From: Chelydra serpentina
Lineage: Eukaryota > Chordata > Testudines > Chelydridae
Assembly (NCBI GenBank): GCA_037349315.1
Contig: JBAIAC010000001.1
Span: 40,796,001-40,860,000, forward strand
Length of the DNA stretch: 64,000 nucleotides
Direction of reading: 5' to 3'
A program made the position numbers and the translations under genes. Positions 11,401-23,865 of the stretch are shown one piece after another. The notes under the pieces are model-generated. The model made no database searches, was not told the DNA's origin, and saw only the letters and a list, made by a program, of their open reading frames with translations. Position 1 is the stretch's first letter. The number at the start of each line of letters is the position of its first letter.

Positions 11401-14400
11401 GCTCTCTATATCCTTGGGAGGGGTTTTACAGTGTATGGTCTTCTGTATGATTGGGATGGGTTTGGGCATCGGGACTAAGTCAAAACCATGTTGGAAGGGA
11501 AATGCCTGTACTCAAATGCAGAACATTCCAGCCTATTCTTCTCTTATTTTTACATGATATACAAAGTTCCCCTGATTGCCTTGGGCAAAGATGGATTAAC
11601 AGAAAAAGCAACAGCAAAGCTTCTATGAACCATTTTAGGGCTCCAGCAAAACACAGCTCTGTCTTCAAAAATCTCAAGCCAGACTGCAGCAGATTCTTTG
11701 TCTATATTGTCCTAGGGCACTGCTTCCAACTATATCTAAACCCAGTCCAGATATATCACACCTCTTTGTACTACCATGTGCCCTGGCAGTCATTCAGTCA
11801 TTATCACCTGCAACTCAGACAGGGCCTCTGATTCTGAGCTTTGGGCTAAGCTACCGCTGCTCACAGTGGGTCAAAGATAGCTTTGTGTCACCTTTCTGGC
11901 CCCCTAGATTCCGGGCTAAAGCAGTCAGAAGGTGGAACCATACTCCCTCTGGAAGGGATTGTGCCTTGGGATACAGGGGAAAGGCTTTGGATGGTGTAGC
12001 AAGCTCCTCACTTCGTGGCCTGCCAGATCTATGGACCATTTCGGAGACCAGCAGGGTGGTGCAGTTTGGACCTACAGGAGTATTTGGAGGGAGCAGATTG
12101 TGTGCTTCAGTAAGAACACAGCATGGACAGGAGTGGGATTGGTGGGAGGGTTGTTTTTTGGACCCTCCCTACATGTACTTGTGCACCTGCACGGGAGCCT
12201 GGCCAATCTAGCCCTTTTTTGTGGAGGAACTAAGATAAGGTATCTTAGCCATTAACTTGGATAGCTGTTCAAGGTGGCCAGCCCTGCCCTAGGAATTTTG
12301 TACCTTCAGTGGACTGGAATTTGCAAAAGAATATCAGGTTAAAGCAAGGCTTGAGAATACTATTCCTGCACATGTACATTTCTCATAATTATGGCTGTCT
12401 GCCTAGCCTGGCCCCTTTGGGTGACAAGACCTTCTGAATGTCTTTTAAAATATTCCCTGTAAAGTCCCAGGTATACAGCAAATGCCTTTTGAAACACTCC
12501 CAGGGACTATTTCAGGACAAACATAAATAACACATTTCAGCATGAAACTTTCCCCAGTGTGCAAAGCAAGCCTTCCATTCCATTGCAATGAGCTTTGTGA
12601 GGCAGAAGAATCTGCCCTGCAAGTGGATGGGTCACGGGGATTTATTTTAGGGAGTTGGTGCAACTCTAGAGTTACAAACTAGACTCTTACGGATATTAGT
12701 TCCCAATTCTTCACCAGGCAGCAGTTGGAAGCGCCAATATGAATATGTTAGATGGCCCTAGGAGTCCTAGTGCCTATTAAAATGATGCTTCTCCCAGGTC
12801 ATCCTAAGGGCCTGTGAGCCTCTCAAGTTTTAAAACCTGGCAGTCCTTCGCCCCAGCCTACAGAGCCTGAGGCAAATGCAAAGTAGTCCTGGTCTTGTTT
12901 AGCCGTAACAGTAGCCACTTTCCTAGTCATAAAAAGCCAGCATTCATTAGACATGCCCCTGCAACATATGAAAGGGCAAAGGAATTAGTGTTTGTGAACT
13001 TTAAAGGCTCCAGGGAGTAATATTCATTCGGTTGTCATTAAGCCATAACTAGTATTTTCACCAGGAGATGCTTACAACTCGCCCACCAATTAGTCTGCTC
13101 TCCTCATAGCTGGAGTACACAGACCTACAAACACATTCTTTTGATAAAGTACTTAAGAAGAGAGACCTTTTTGAAAACCATATGCTGCCGGGTTGGTGGC
13201 ACAGGGTTATTGTAGCATAATGGGCAAGCCAGCACAGACATCTTAGCAAAAACAATGCGGATGTGGGCATCTAGCCCAGTATAAAAATATTTGCAGTGCT
13301 TTTCCATTGCAGATTGATTTGTTTAAGAACTCCAGTTAGTACCCAGACTCATAAGAAATGCATTGTTTCATGAAATGGGAATGGTTCCTGCTCATTTCTT
13401 GCTGCTTATGTAGCCTTTGAGAGGAATCAAGTCTGGGCCCTGTGCCGATGAGCAGTCTTGAGCAGGAATAAACTCAGTACTCAGTAAATGGATGCAGAGA
13501 GCAGGCAGGCAAGAAAAAAGCGTCTAGTCAGAAGAGATCCCTGCCTTAACTAAGGCTGTTCTCCTGCAAACTCTTACAACTGCAGTTCCCTCTCATGCCA
13601 TTATGCTATTGCCATGCTATGAACTACAATGGAACTACTCTCATGAATGCTGATCACATAAGGGTTTGCAAGATCAGCCTTAAGTCTCTAGCCCACTCTT
13701 CTTATCTTACATAATTCAGCTCTTTTCCAGAGCAAAGAGTTTCTCTCATAGAAAACCACCTTTTTGTCTGGGTTTTTCCCTTGACATGGCAAAAAGGCCC
13801 ATTACAGACAACAAGGTCCAGCATACAGATGAGCTGCAAAGACAAATCACCTTCAGCTCCTTTTCAGAAACCAACTGCATTACCAGCAGCAATAAGGTAG
13901 TCTGATTTTATCTGTAATAGTGGTGTATTATTGAGAACTGGCCTCTAGAGGATTGAAGTCCTCATCAGCCAGCGCTGGCAGGCACTTTTTGGTCATATAG
14001 CCCGCCTTGGAGATAAAATCCCTGCACATGGAGCCCTGAAGATCAGGCTTGAGGTCAGAAGGGGACACTGCCTGGCCATGAACTGGCAGCGGCCACATGG
14101 TTGTCAGTGATTAATCTGGCTGCACCAGAGCCATAATAACCCTGTGGAGCTTTAAGACTCCTGTAATGAATCTTTACAATGTGGCCATGGACATTTGGCG
14201 CCATGGCCCCTCACTGTCTAAGTGTGTTTGTTGTTTAAATAAGGTTTAACCAGAGTTATTGAAACGGGGATGAACACCGTTCAGCTGTACCCATTACTAC
14301 ACCTACTGGCAGCAAGGAGTCATTTTTCTAGTGCAGTCAAGGCTACAGACGGTACGGTTCCAGTCTCAGCTCCATTGGCACCACAATGTCAACAGAAGGT

Positions 14401-16303
14401 AAAAAAGCAGTAGAGCTGTAGAAGCTTCTTTGTCAAAATAATCAGCCAGGAATTCACACACAGAGCAGACCTGCTATGTAGAAGCCTGATACAAAGCCAA
14501 ATGACATCAATGCAAGTCTTTTCACTGAAATCAGTGGGCTTCAGATCACACACTCAGGTGGTTCCATTTTCATATAATCTACTTCTCTAGCCATCAACAT
14601 TTTCCTGATGGAGCTGTACTTTGTTTCCAACACAAAAATGTCATACGTTGTATGGCTGAAACAAATTCTGTATCTCCTGGAAAAAGCACTTTGAGAACAG
14701 AAGCCTGAGATGTGCCTTGTCTTTTTGAGTTCTTCCCTTTTTGGTTCATCCATTTTCTGTATTTTTACTGCACAGTTTAGAAATTGTGAAAAACATCTAT
14801 AAAAATACAAATAAACTTCTAAAATCCTACAATGCTTTAAAATGCAGTTTAATCCTGCTGGGGAAGGTCGTTATTCTCACTAATTCAACGTAGTTTTGCT
14901 CTTCCCAGAAGGCTGAATGGCAGCTTTGTTCTGTCCTGGCAGGGATCAATCACAGTAAGGTTTCATTAATACAATTTAAGCCTCCATGCCCCCTTTACCT
15001 TTCTCATGCTGGGAATATCATATGTTTTGATAGGTTTGTAATATGCAGTTTTGCACGGCTGGAGATTCAAATACTATGATTGTCCTCCCAGGAATCACAT
15101 AAGGAGCTGTCCTTTAGAAATTCAGCTGCTATGATTGTCCTGCCAGGAGGCACATAGCTGTGTCATGATGTGGAATGCCCTACAATTTTATCATGCTAAG
15201 GATTCAACCTGTGTTTACTTTGATAGGGATACGAGGCACACCAAGAGTAAACTATTTCACTCTGGCTTGTCAGGCTTCCAGAATGTGATTTTATCTAGTC
15301 TTACAGTATTGATACCAACTACAGAGCACCAGGGGACTTCCTTCAGAATGAAAGCCCAGGATCTCAGAGGCCCGAGAGTGGATTCATTTTCTTCCCATCT
15401 CAACAACATGTTATTTATGTGAAATTCTCTTGCAGTTCCTCAAGCTTCAGGTCCCTTGCCATTTATTTGGTTATAATGCTGCACCTCAGTCTGAAATACA
15501 TTTCTCTTCTTCCCCCACTTGCAGATACAGCCACATCAGGACATAAACTACACCTCCTCTGTGTGTCCCCAGACACCCGGATCCCAGATGGCTGTGTCTT
15601 TAAAAAAACAAACAACCCAACTCCCTTTTGCAGATAGCCAGTCTTCCCTCAGCTTTACCAAACTATCCCCTCGCAGTACATCACACCACTACACCAAACA
15701 CCTACAACTAGTGGTGTTAGGTGAGGTAGTTTGCAAAAGGGCTGTGTGGAGAAGAGAAGGTGGAGGGAGACAGAGATACAGCTGCAGTGCGCGGTCTGTG
15801 GTATCTGGTTGCTATGGAAATGGTACCGTTTGTGCGCTTCTGGGAGGAGAGGGTATGTGCTGTTGAGGGGCTTAACTTTTAATTGCCCTGCTTTTGTGGG
15901 TTTGAGTCTGGTTTGGTTCGCTGTATAGCAGTTCTTCACAACAAAGATGGTTTTGTGTTAATTCTATCTAGTAATCCAGTCACACATCCTAAAATGGCTC
16001 AACTGATACAAAACGCTGTCATCCATCTGCTCAGCCTCACAGGTAACCCCTGCACTCTGCTCTCTGCACTGACTCCCCAATGAATATTGAGTGCAGGTTG
16101 AGGTCTCTGTCCTCATATTCCAAACCCTACCTACCTGAGAAATTACTGCTCCCTCTGCGAGCATAACCTCCTACCACAATAGACGTTTCACTGGAACAGT
16201 GAAAACATAGGCCCATAGGCAGAAGTTAAAAAGTGTGGGTGATCAAACTTTCACAGAAGTAGGACATAGACTATGGAACCCACTCCTGCAAGAGATAAAA
16301 ACC
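11401..16303. other. About 4.9 kb without a recognisable gene or element
   Basis: Mixed-composition DNA with overlapping short open frames on both strands and no domain. Frames such as 11885-12255 and 15519-15939 occur in two or three phases at once, which argues against selection. This may be unique intergenic or intronic sequence. Comparative alignment would be needed to see conserved non-coding elements. Confidence 0.35.
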
Positions 16304-16311
16304 ACCTCAAA

Positions 16312-16434
16312 TAGGGTTGCCAACCCTCCAGGATTGTCCTGGCGCCTCCAGGAATTGAAGATTAATATTTAATTAAAGATTGTGTCATGGAAGGAAACCT
16401 CCAGGAACATATCCAACCAAAATTAGCTGCCCTA
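16312..16434. mobile_element. Tiny hAT MITE (123 bp)
   Basis: The left end tagggttgccaaccctcc and the reverse complement of the right end tagggcagctaattttgg share the tagggttgcca-type hAT terminus. Flanking octamers acctcaaa (16304-16311) and accacaaa (16435-16442) match at 7 of 8. The same terminal motif flanks the larger element at 47349-47827, so the two are probably related. No coding capacity. Confidence 0.75.
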
Positions 16435-16599
16435 ACCACAAACCTCACCACTTTCAGGATTAAATGCAAAATTCAGATCCTTGATATAGCTTTCCCTTGA
16501 TAATCTCTTCATACCCACTCACACACAAACAAGCAAACAAAAAAACCCTCAAACAACCTATAAACTAACCAAGCTATTTCTCCTACAAGCAACAAAAGA

Positions 16600-16862
16600 A
16601 AGGCGGGCAGGCTGGCAGATCCAGTCTACAAAGGTTTGCCAGCATACCTATGTTAGGGTGTGATGTGGTATGATTTGTGAGTGACGTAGCTGTGTTTGCT
16701 AAAGCCCCTAGTGTAGACACAGCTATACTGGCAAAACTGCACTCTTGAAAGTATAGCTTATTTCGAAAGCATATTTTACAGGCTGTATCCATACTGGTAC
16801 AGGCAAGGCAATATACCAGTACAGCTATACTGGCAAAGTGCTCCTCATGTAGACCTGGCCTG
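16600..16862. mobile_element. MITE of the 'tagacacagctatactggcaaa' family
   Basis: Ends approximately at ccagtctacaaagg (left) and catgtagacctggcctg (right), which are inverted versions of each other. The internal words 'gtgtagacacagctatactg' and 'cagctatactggcaaagtgc' recur in the copy at 28087-28381, there with 'tagacacggttataccagc' and 'gagctacaccagcaaagc'. No coding capacity. Confidence 0.65.
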
Positions 16863-17144
16863 TGTGTTATTTTTATTTCTATTTTTAAATACTAGGGTAT
16901 TATGGTATACTCAGGTATTATGGTGATGGAGACCATGTAAGTACATAGATAGATCAACCAGTGAGTTCTTATAGAGCCTATCCATCAAACTCATTGTTCA
17001 TCTTCCTTATCGACTTTTGCCTTTGAGAAAAGGCAGTCAGTGTTATGTCAGGTCTGTCAATGTATTGATGAGTCACATTCAATAGCAGGCAACTGAGTAT
17101 AGAATGAGATAATCAAAGGTGTTATTTGTGATGCTAATCACAGG
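16863..17144. repeat. Remnant SINE tail and unassigned DNA
   Basis: 16915-16965 reads 'ggtattatggtgatggaga' then 'ccatgtaagtacatagatag', the usual end of turtle MIR-class SINEs. The rest is unassigned. Confidence 0.4.
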
Positions 17145-17905
17145 GTAGGGATAGGATACAGAGGGACCTAGACAAATTAGAGGATTGGGCCAAAAGAAAT
17201 ATGATGAGGTTCAACAAGGACAAGTGCAGAGTCCTGCACTTAGGACGGAAGAATCCCATGCACTGCTACAGACTAGGGACCGAATGGCTGGGCAGCAGTT
17301 CTGCAGAAAAGGACCTAGGGGTTACAATGGACAAACAGCTGAATATGAGTCAACAGTGTGCCCTTGTTGCCAAGGCGGCTAAGGGCATTTTGGGTTGTAT
17401 AAGTAGGGGCATTTCCAGCAGATCAAGGGACGTGATCATTCCCCTCTATTCAGCACTGGTGAGGCCTCATTTGGAGTACTGTGTCTAGTTTTGAGCCCCA
17501 CACTACAAGAAGGATGTGGATAAATTGGAAAAAGTCCAGCAGAGGGCAACAAAAATGATTAGGGGGCTAGAGCACATGACTTATGAGGAGAGGCTGAGGG
17601 AACTGGGATTGTTTAGCCTGCAGAAGAGAAGAATGAGGGGGGATTTGATAGCTGCTTTCAACTACCTGAAAGGGGGTTCCAAAGAGGATGGATCTAGACT
17701 GTTCTCAGTGGTAGAAGATGACAGAACAAGGAGTAATGGTCTCAAGTTGCAGAGGGGGAGGTTTAGGTTGGATATTAGGAAAAACTTTTTCACTAGTAGG
17801 GTGATGAAGAACTGGAATGGGTTACCTAGGGAGGTGGTGGAATCTCCTTCCTTAGAGGTTTTTAAGGTCAGGCTTGACAAAGCCCTGGCTGGGATGATTT
17901 AGTTG
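17145..17905 (+). pseudogene. CR1 ORF2 C-terminal fragment (reverse transcriptase end)
   Basis: About 250 codons covering the region after the catalytic palm of the CR1 reverse transcriptase, ending at the natural stop near 17902. Intact ORF2 would make an endonuclease plus reverse transcriptase that copies the element's RNA at a nicked genomic site. This copy lacks the endonuclease, the catalytic aspartates and an initiation codon, and has two in-frame stops (17486 and 17492). It cannot be active. Confidence 0.9.
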
Positions 17906-17996
17906 GGATTGGTCCTGCTTTGAGCAGAGGGTTGGACTAGATGACCTCCTGAGGTCCCTTCCAACCCTGAGAGTCTATGATTCTATGATTCTATGC
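17145..17996 (+). mobile_element. CR1 LINE, 5'-truncated, well preserved 3' end
   Basis: Encodes the last part of CR1 ORF2 followed by a 3' UTR ending in the hallmark tandem octamer attctatg (positions about 17978-17996). The translated frame runs in one phase from about 17150 to 17902 and includes the motifs 'KDLGVTMD', 'RPHLEYC', 'VQQRATKMI', '[14 protein letters not shown]' and 'RKNFFTSR'. It is broken only by two nonsense codons, TAG at 17486 and TGA six bases later, where intact copies have codons for Q and W. Good preservation makes it the youngest CR1 in the window by eye. The 5' truncation is typical of target-primed reverse transcription. Confidence 0.93.
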
Positions 17997-20516
17997 TTTC
18001 GATGCCTGCCGCCCTCCCCTACTTCTAGAAACAAGAGATACCACTTCATTCTATTAAAACAATACTCTCAAAACTCCTCAAAAATGTGCCTCGCTGCAGA
18101 TTCATTCATCTACTGTACACACTACTGCCCTTGAGAGCGCCGCCAACATTTCTCTCAACTGGGTTTCATTGATGCTTTTGCTTTCGGGGCCTCCTTTGCT
18201 GTTTCCAAACTGGAAAGTTTAAGTTTAGAAAAAATGAAATCTTGGTGACAAATGTTTTGGCAAAGAGCCTGCAAAGAGCCAAACACTTTGCCTACCAAAT
18301 TTCATTTGAGTATTATTCACAAACATTCTTCTGGCTGAGAAACACAGTTGAATCAAATCGAGGTTGCTTCTAGGTATTGTACTGTATATCAGAGGAGAAA
18401 CTGATAATCTAATCTTATTTAGCGGAGGGGGTGTGTGTAATAAAATGCCTGTTAGCTACTATTCAGTCCAGACCCTTTTACTTGGCAATGAAATACCATC
18501 GGAAGCAATACTTCCAGTAATGACATTTCAACCCCAATTGATCAAGTGTTTCTCCTAAGCACAGTGCTTCTAGAATTGTCAGTAAGTGTGGAGAGGCACA
18601 GAGCATTTGTCCCAGGGTTAGAGAAAACCGCTCCTTCTCTTCTGAATGAAGGCTAGGGTACTGCCTGCTTGGCAATAGCTAATCTGTGCAGTTATAATAT
18701 CTGCATGTCATCTGTAATTTGTAAGTATATGATCCTCTAGCTGCTATGATGTTAATTTACTCCAGTTTTAAATATCCCACACAGAATATATTCATAAAGA
18801 ATCCATGCTGTTATTCAAAACAGATTTTCAGCACAATGCACACTAGATTAGATGCATACCTATGACTATTTGTAACAGGAAACTAATTGCTTGCACTACT
18901 GAACATTTACTTCTTTAAATTATTTGTCAGTCTGTAGGAGGGACATATCTCATAATCCTATCTAGACTGTATCCTTTTAACAACTGAGTATTGCTCATAC
19001 AGGATATTTCCTCAACATCATTTTGCCTTGCTTTTTTTTATAATGAATGACCCTTAGAAACGTGAGAGTGAAATCATGTGACACACTGTTGTTTATTTCT
19101 TACCATACAGCTGCCCATGGATTTATTTATAGGTAAAGCAGAATGTAATTGTTTCTTTTGAGAGCTACAACAAAGAATTTGGCAGATCAAATTTGGGGTG
19201 TAGCCCATAGAACTAGCTTCAAGGTATTTTATGTAGCAGCAACACAAGAAACCTACAGGCCTACATCCTGTAAAATATTTAGCTTGAGCAGTTAGCATAA
19301 GGCTTTGAGGCCTATGGGCATTAGCTTAAGTGACCCTTACCCAACAGTGACCCTGAGTTATTGGGGAACTGGGAATATTACATTTAGGAGATTTTTGTAT
19401 AAAATGATATCAGAAAACCTCAGGAACATAAACTGATACCAGCTTTTTGGATATTTTAGGACAGGAACACCCACAGATGCAGACCCACAAACTAGCCTTG
19501 GCAACAAAATTTATGTCTAAAATAATAAATTGAGATTATTGATATACTAACCTATAGGATAAGGATACCCCGGCATTATTAGGGTGAGGAAGTCAGTTAT
19601 AGACAAAGCAGGCCAGGTGTTTATATGAATATTCATGGCAGTCACAAGGTCCTATCATAGCCCAAACCACCATGGAAACCTCAGGATCTTGACCATCAGA
19701 CTCGTTTGGCATGCCGCAGGCAGGCTTGGACCCTTGTGACACACCATCTGTCTCCCACCACGAGGTCTCCCTGAGAGGGAGTAAATAGTGTAAGATGGTG
19801 TCCAGAACCATTCCTTACGTTATGGCTGTATAGGTTGGAACATTTGTGTTTTTACCAATTTGGCCTTCGTGTGCGTGTCGTTGCTGTGCACATCAGGATT
19901 TCCAATCAGATATTGAACTTAATTGTTTTGTGCCTGATTCTGGGACTAGAACCTTTTAAAACTTTCAGAAATGTTAATCAGTGACTAACAGGGAATTCTC
20001 AAAATCAATATAATCAATAACCAATAACAACTAAATGAATCAGACAACCGGGGCCTACCAGCATTGACATTTCCCTTTTAATTATATGTTATTGCAAATC
20101 CCATACAGATATAGGACAGATTTTATCCATGGGCCTTTATACCCAAACCCGACCCCCATGAGGAGTGCCCCACATCCCAGCCGCAATGGAACTACCAAGG
20201 AGGAGCTGGGTTTCCCTCTAAGGGTCAGATTCTGATAACCTTACTGATACTGAATAGTCCCTGTAACAGAGGATCTAGAGTCGGCCAAAAATCTATGCTT
20301 CACAACAAAAGAAGATGAGTTGAACAATAACCTATGTTTCATAGTAAGGGAAATTAATAGAGGACATTTTTCAAAATGTCAAACTGCCTCTGCATTCGGT
20401 CAAAATAGAGACTGGATGTATTCAGCCGGAGATATACGTGCAAAGGTCACTAAATTTGAAAGACAGGTCTTAATCACCATTAAAGGGTCTGTGTCTCCTC
20501 AATGGCCCATCTCTTA
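17997..20516. other. No gene seen
   Basis: AT-rich, no recognised repeat, no exon pattern. 19400-20050 has a composition shift (gacacaccatctgtctccc and neighbours) that might be an old LTR, but no ends or duplication could be found. Confidence 0.35.
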
Positions 20517-20815
20517 GGGTACGTCCATACTTACCAGCTGGTTCGGCGGCAAGCAATCGATCTTCTGGGATCGATTTATCACGTCTTGTCTAGACACGAT
20601 AAATCGATCCCGGAAGTGCTCGCCGTCGATGCTGGTAATCCTGCTCCGCAAGAGGAGTAGGCGGAGTCAATGGGGAAGCCTGCCTGCCGCATCTGGACCC
20701 ACAGTAAGTACCTTTTAGTTCGAACTAAGATACTTCGACTTCAGCTACGTTATTAACGTAGCTGAAGTTGCGTATCTTAGTTCGAACTGGGGGCTTAGTA
20801 TGGACCAAGCTTTAG
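20517..20815. mobile_element. Double-hairpin MITE, copy 1
   Basis: The ends agggtacgtccatact and the reverse complement of the right end, gcttggtccatactaagcc, form an imperfect terminal inverted repeat. Inside are two strong self-complementary blocks. Hairpin A is 20567-20580 with 20598-20611 (14 bp, perfect). Hairpin B is 20717-20751 with 20752-20788 (about 34 bp of stem with one small internal mismatch and almost no loop). Between them is a CpG-rich segment. A second copy in opposite orientation lies at 29112-29412. No coding capacity. The superfamily is uncertain because the target duplication is unclear. Confidence 0.75.
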
Positions 20816-23170
20816 AGAATGTAGGAAGACCTCTCTAGACAACTTGAGAAAACTTGCTTGGAAGGCAGAAGTGGCTACTTTGGATCCATGGGGTGAAGAG
20901 GCCTTGAGGGGCTGGCTGAATGGAGAAACACTCTCTCTCTAGACATAGCAGCGGAGGCTGACTAACAAGAAAATGTCAGGACAGGGACTTACTTTTCAAC
21001 ATAGAAGAAAGAATTTTCTTTTTTTCCTTTAACTAAACTGAGGTGCCTTAGTTTAGTTTATGAGAAGTGTAAATCTACATACAGTAACCAATTCTTTTAG
21101 TTTAATTCCATTTTCTAGCCATCTGTTTTTAATCACATTTTATTTTTTCAGATTACTGTTCTCTGGGTAATTTCATGCAGACATTCCCAAGGAGTAAAAA
21201 ACCCTGTCACCTTTAAGTAGATGACCTGAAGGGTAAAGGGTTTCTGGAGCTTACATGCCTCTCCCAGTCTCAGTGAAGGGAACAGACAAAGCTATTTGTT
21301 CCTAGTGAGTTGGGTTATCAGGCTGCAGTGGGTGAGTACAAAAGGAGAAGCCAAAGATCCAGCTGGCATTTGCATTAGACACAGCCCCATTGAAGTCAGT
21401 GGGATTAGTTGTAGAGCAAGGCACTTGTTGTCAAATTTATATTATTTTTTTGCCACCACACTCCATCTTTTATGAAAGCAAATAAAACTCAGGTCCCAAC
21501 TTCCAAAGCACAGGAGACAATATCCACATATATCACCTATTGATGAAATATCAGAATGTTAATGTAGACACAGCTGCAATAGCCATTCCATGGACTGGCC
21601 TCGGGATGGGCAAGCTTGGGTCTATGCACACATCTTATCCAGGGATGCAAGAACAGACCCACATTGAAACTGGGGAATGACCCAAGAATCATCCCAGCAG
21701 GGGAATAGAGGCTCAAGGGGAAATAGGCTGAAGAGTAGGAAGGAAAGACTCAAGCTGATTTACAGGGCATCAGAGATTCAAGGTGACTTTCTTTCCTCTC
21801 CTTCCTGCCTGTTCCCTTCACCTCCTTGCCAGCAAGGCCCTGAGGCAGCCAGCTGCTGCCTCCTCTTCCTCTCCCAGTGACTCCAGGTTGTCAGGATGCC
21901 AACAAAGGGGATCACTGAGAGCAGAGGAGGAGAGATTGTCTCACTGCTCTCAGGCAGCACTACAGTGGCCATCAGTGCAGAGGTTACCCTGCTCAGTCCC
22001 ACCTGGATGTGCAAGAGAAATCCTAGCTGGAGTTGAAACAAACGCACACAGGGATCCTAAAAGAAAATCCCAGGCCACCACTGGCATTTTTAAGGTTATA
22101 AATAATAGCGTAACTAATATTTCAAGCCACATCCAGACATTGTCCAGTCCCCACCATTCAGGCAGATCCCACAGATTGAGAGAACCTGGAGTAAGATGCT
22201 ATTCAGTGTCTCTAAAGGATACCAGAATCTGGCCCTGAGTCTTCAGACCATTAGTGTGAGTAGGGCTTTAAAAAAAACACTAGGTTCGTATTTTGCCACT
22301 TCCACAAATTCAGACACACTTCCAATAGGCATCCAAATTTTGGCATGCCTCACTGAATTGGATCTCCAAAGTTTTAAGGTTCCTCATGATCTCCCCTCTC
22401 CCCCAGGTGCTTACAAACTGGCTACTTTATTTAATAGATTGCTAGAACAATTGAAGTGTTGTAATTAAACTCGCTGGGCCATAATTCCCCGAGTTCCCCT
22501 TTTTCTTCCCTCTGAGTGTATTTGTCCTTTTGAGACCTCACCTGTCTGCTATGAGTTTTCCAAATTAACCGAAAAAGGATCCAATTAACTAGTTCACTGA
22601 GCATGTTAAACTGAATTTAATCTGAGTCTGCTGATTTGAATATGATCATGTCCTACAGATATTTTTTAACAAATACTTTCCTGATTCTAATTTATGGGCT
22701 TTCCCTTCTTTGACAGTTTCATTGAGCCTCCTGTTATGCTCATTTTTAAAAGCGAATAGTGAAGTAAGATGACTATCAAGTATTTCATCCTCCCTGTTTT
22801 CTTTTATTTGCTCTCCTGCTCAATGAAGGAGATGTACACCTGCCATCAACCATATTTCTACATCCCAAAATGGCCACATCCTCTAAGTGTCAAAGAAAAA
22901 AAAAAAGTCTGCTCATGGAAGAACTCACTCCCGCACTCCACAAATGGCAGTTGGTGACTCCCAAGCACAAACTGAATTAATGGTGCTCTGAAGTATGATA
23001 TTTCCTATAGTCATCAATTTTTGTTTAGACACATGAAGGCTACTTGACTTTACTTTCAACGGTAAAATATGGCCCCAGTTCAGCAAGGTACTTAAGTATG
23101 TGCCTATCTTTAAAAATGCAGCGTAGTCCCACTGAAGTCAAACTAGGGATTGTTTCTCATTTAGGTCTAT
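20816..23170. other. No gene seen
   Basis: No recognised element. Overlapping frames at 21677-22238 on both strands have no domain. 21380-21420 carries a 'ccccattgaagtcagtggga' word of the short palindrome group. Confidence 0.35.
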
Positions 23171-23270
23171 TAGAGATACAAGGTGGGTGAGGTAATTTCT
23201 TTGATTGGACCAACTTCTGTTGGTGAGAGACGACGCTTTCGAGTTTACACAGAGCTCTTCTTCAGGTCTC
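23171..23270 (-). mobile_element. Penelope-like element fragment with hammerhead-like core
   Basis: On the plus strand 'aggtgggtgaggtaattt', 'gattggaccaacttctgtt' and 'agagctcttcttcaggtct' occur in order. This is the block repeated twice, in inverted orientation, at 63204-63931. Read on the minus strand it holds ctgaaga, then a short self-pairing arm (agagctct), then cgaaa at 23236-23266. Penelope-like elements are known to carry hammerhead ribozyme motifs (core CUGANGA ... GAAA). Here the first box is not canonical, so activity is unlikely. Confidence 0.55.
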
Positions 23271-23865
23271 CTAATCAGCGGAGGTCTTTTCACAGATTCT
23301 TGGGATTACTTGTACAGTTAAAGTGAGATGTGCTTAAGTACCTTGCTCAGTTGAGACTTGCAACTCCTTGAATTCTTTTTACATATACTCCTTCTCAGTT
23401 TACACCAAGTCCTGGTCTTTCTAAAGACTTCCAATAGATGGTTATCAAGACGAATTATAAAAAATCCTTAAATATTTGACAAATAAACTGTCAATCATGT
23501 CACCTTGTCGTCACTTTCTCTCAAGACCAAACTTGTCTTTCATATTTTATTTACCATTTCATAGATAAACACAACCAGGATCAAAATACATACATAATCC
23601 TGATAAAAGATCCTGCATTATAACATCAATCACTCCTTAAAAAAGAAGATTTCCAAACATTTTGAGGATAGACAAGGAAAAAAGAAAATACACTGAGTAT
23701 ATCCAAATATTAGTGCATAACCTAGGCAATATAAACAGTGATCTTGCAATTATACACTAAATAAATCATTATAAAAAGAATCACTGCTAGCACTTAAAAA
23801 TAGACAACCTGTTTCCGAGTCAGCTATCCCATTCTCAAAGGAAAAATTCCTATTACTCTGAGAAG
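23271..23865. other. Unassigned AT-rich DNA beside the L1-like relic
   Basis: May be the downstream part of the minus-strand L1-like relic at 23866-24460 (its inter-ORF or ORF2 start region), but no reverse transcriptase or endonuclease motif was readable. Confidence 0.25.

Noticed and set aside
11885..12255. Two overlapping plus-strand frames of about 107 codons
   Set aside because: Two phases open over the same DNA and a third on the minus strand; no domain, no conserved motif.
20567..20611. Hairpins as rho-independent terminators or CRISPR repeats
   Set aside because: The DNA is from a vertebrate and the hairpins are internal parts of a MITE that recurs at 29112; no array and no bacterial context.
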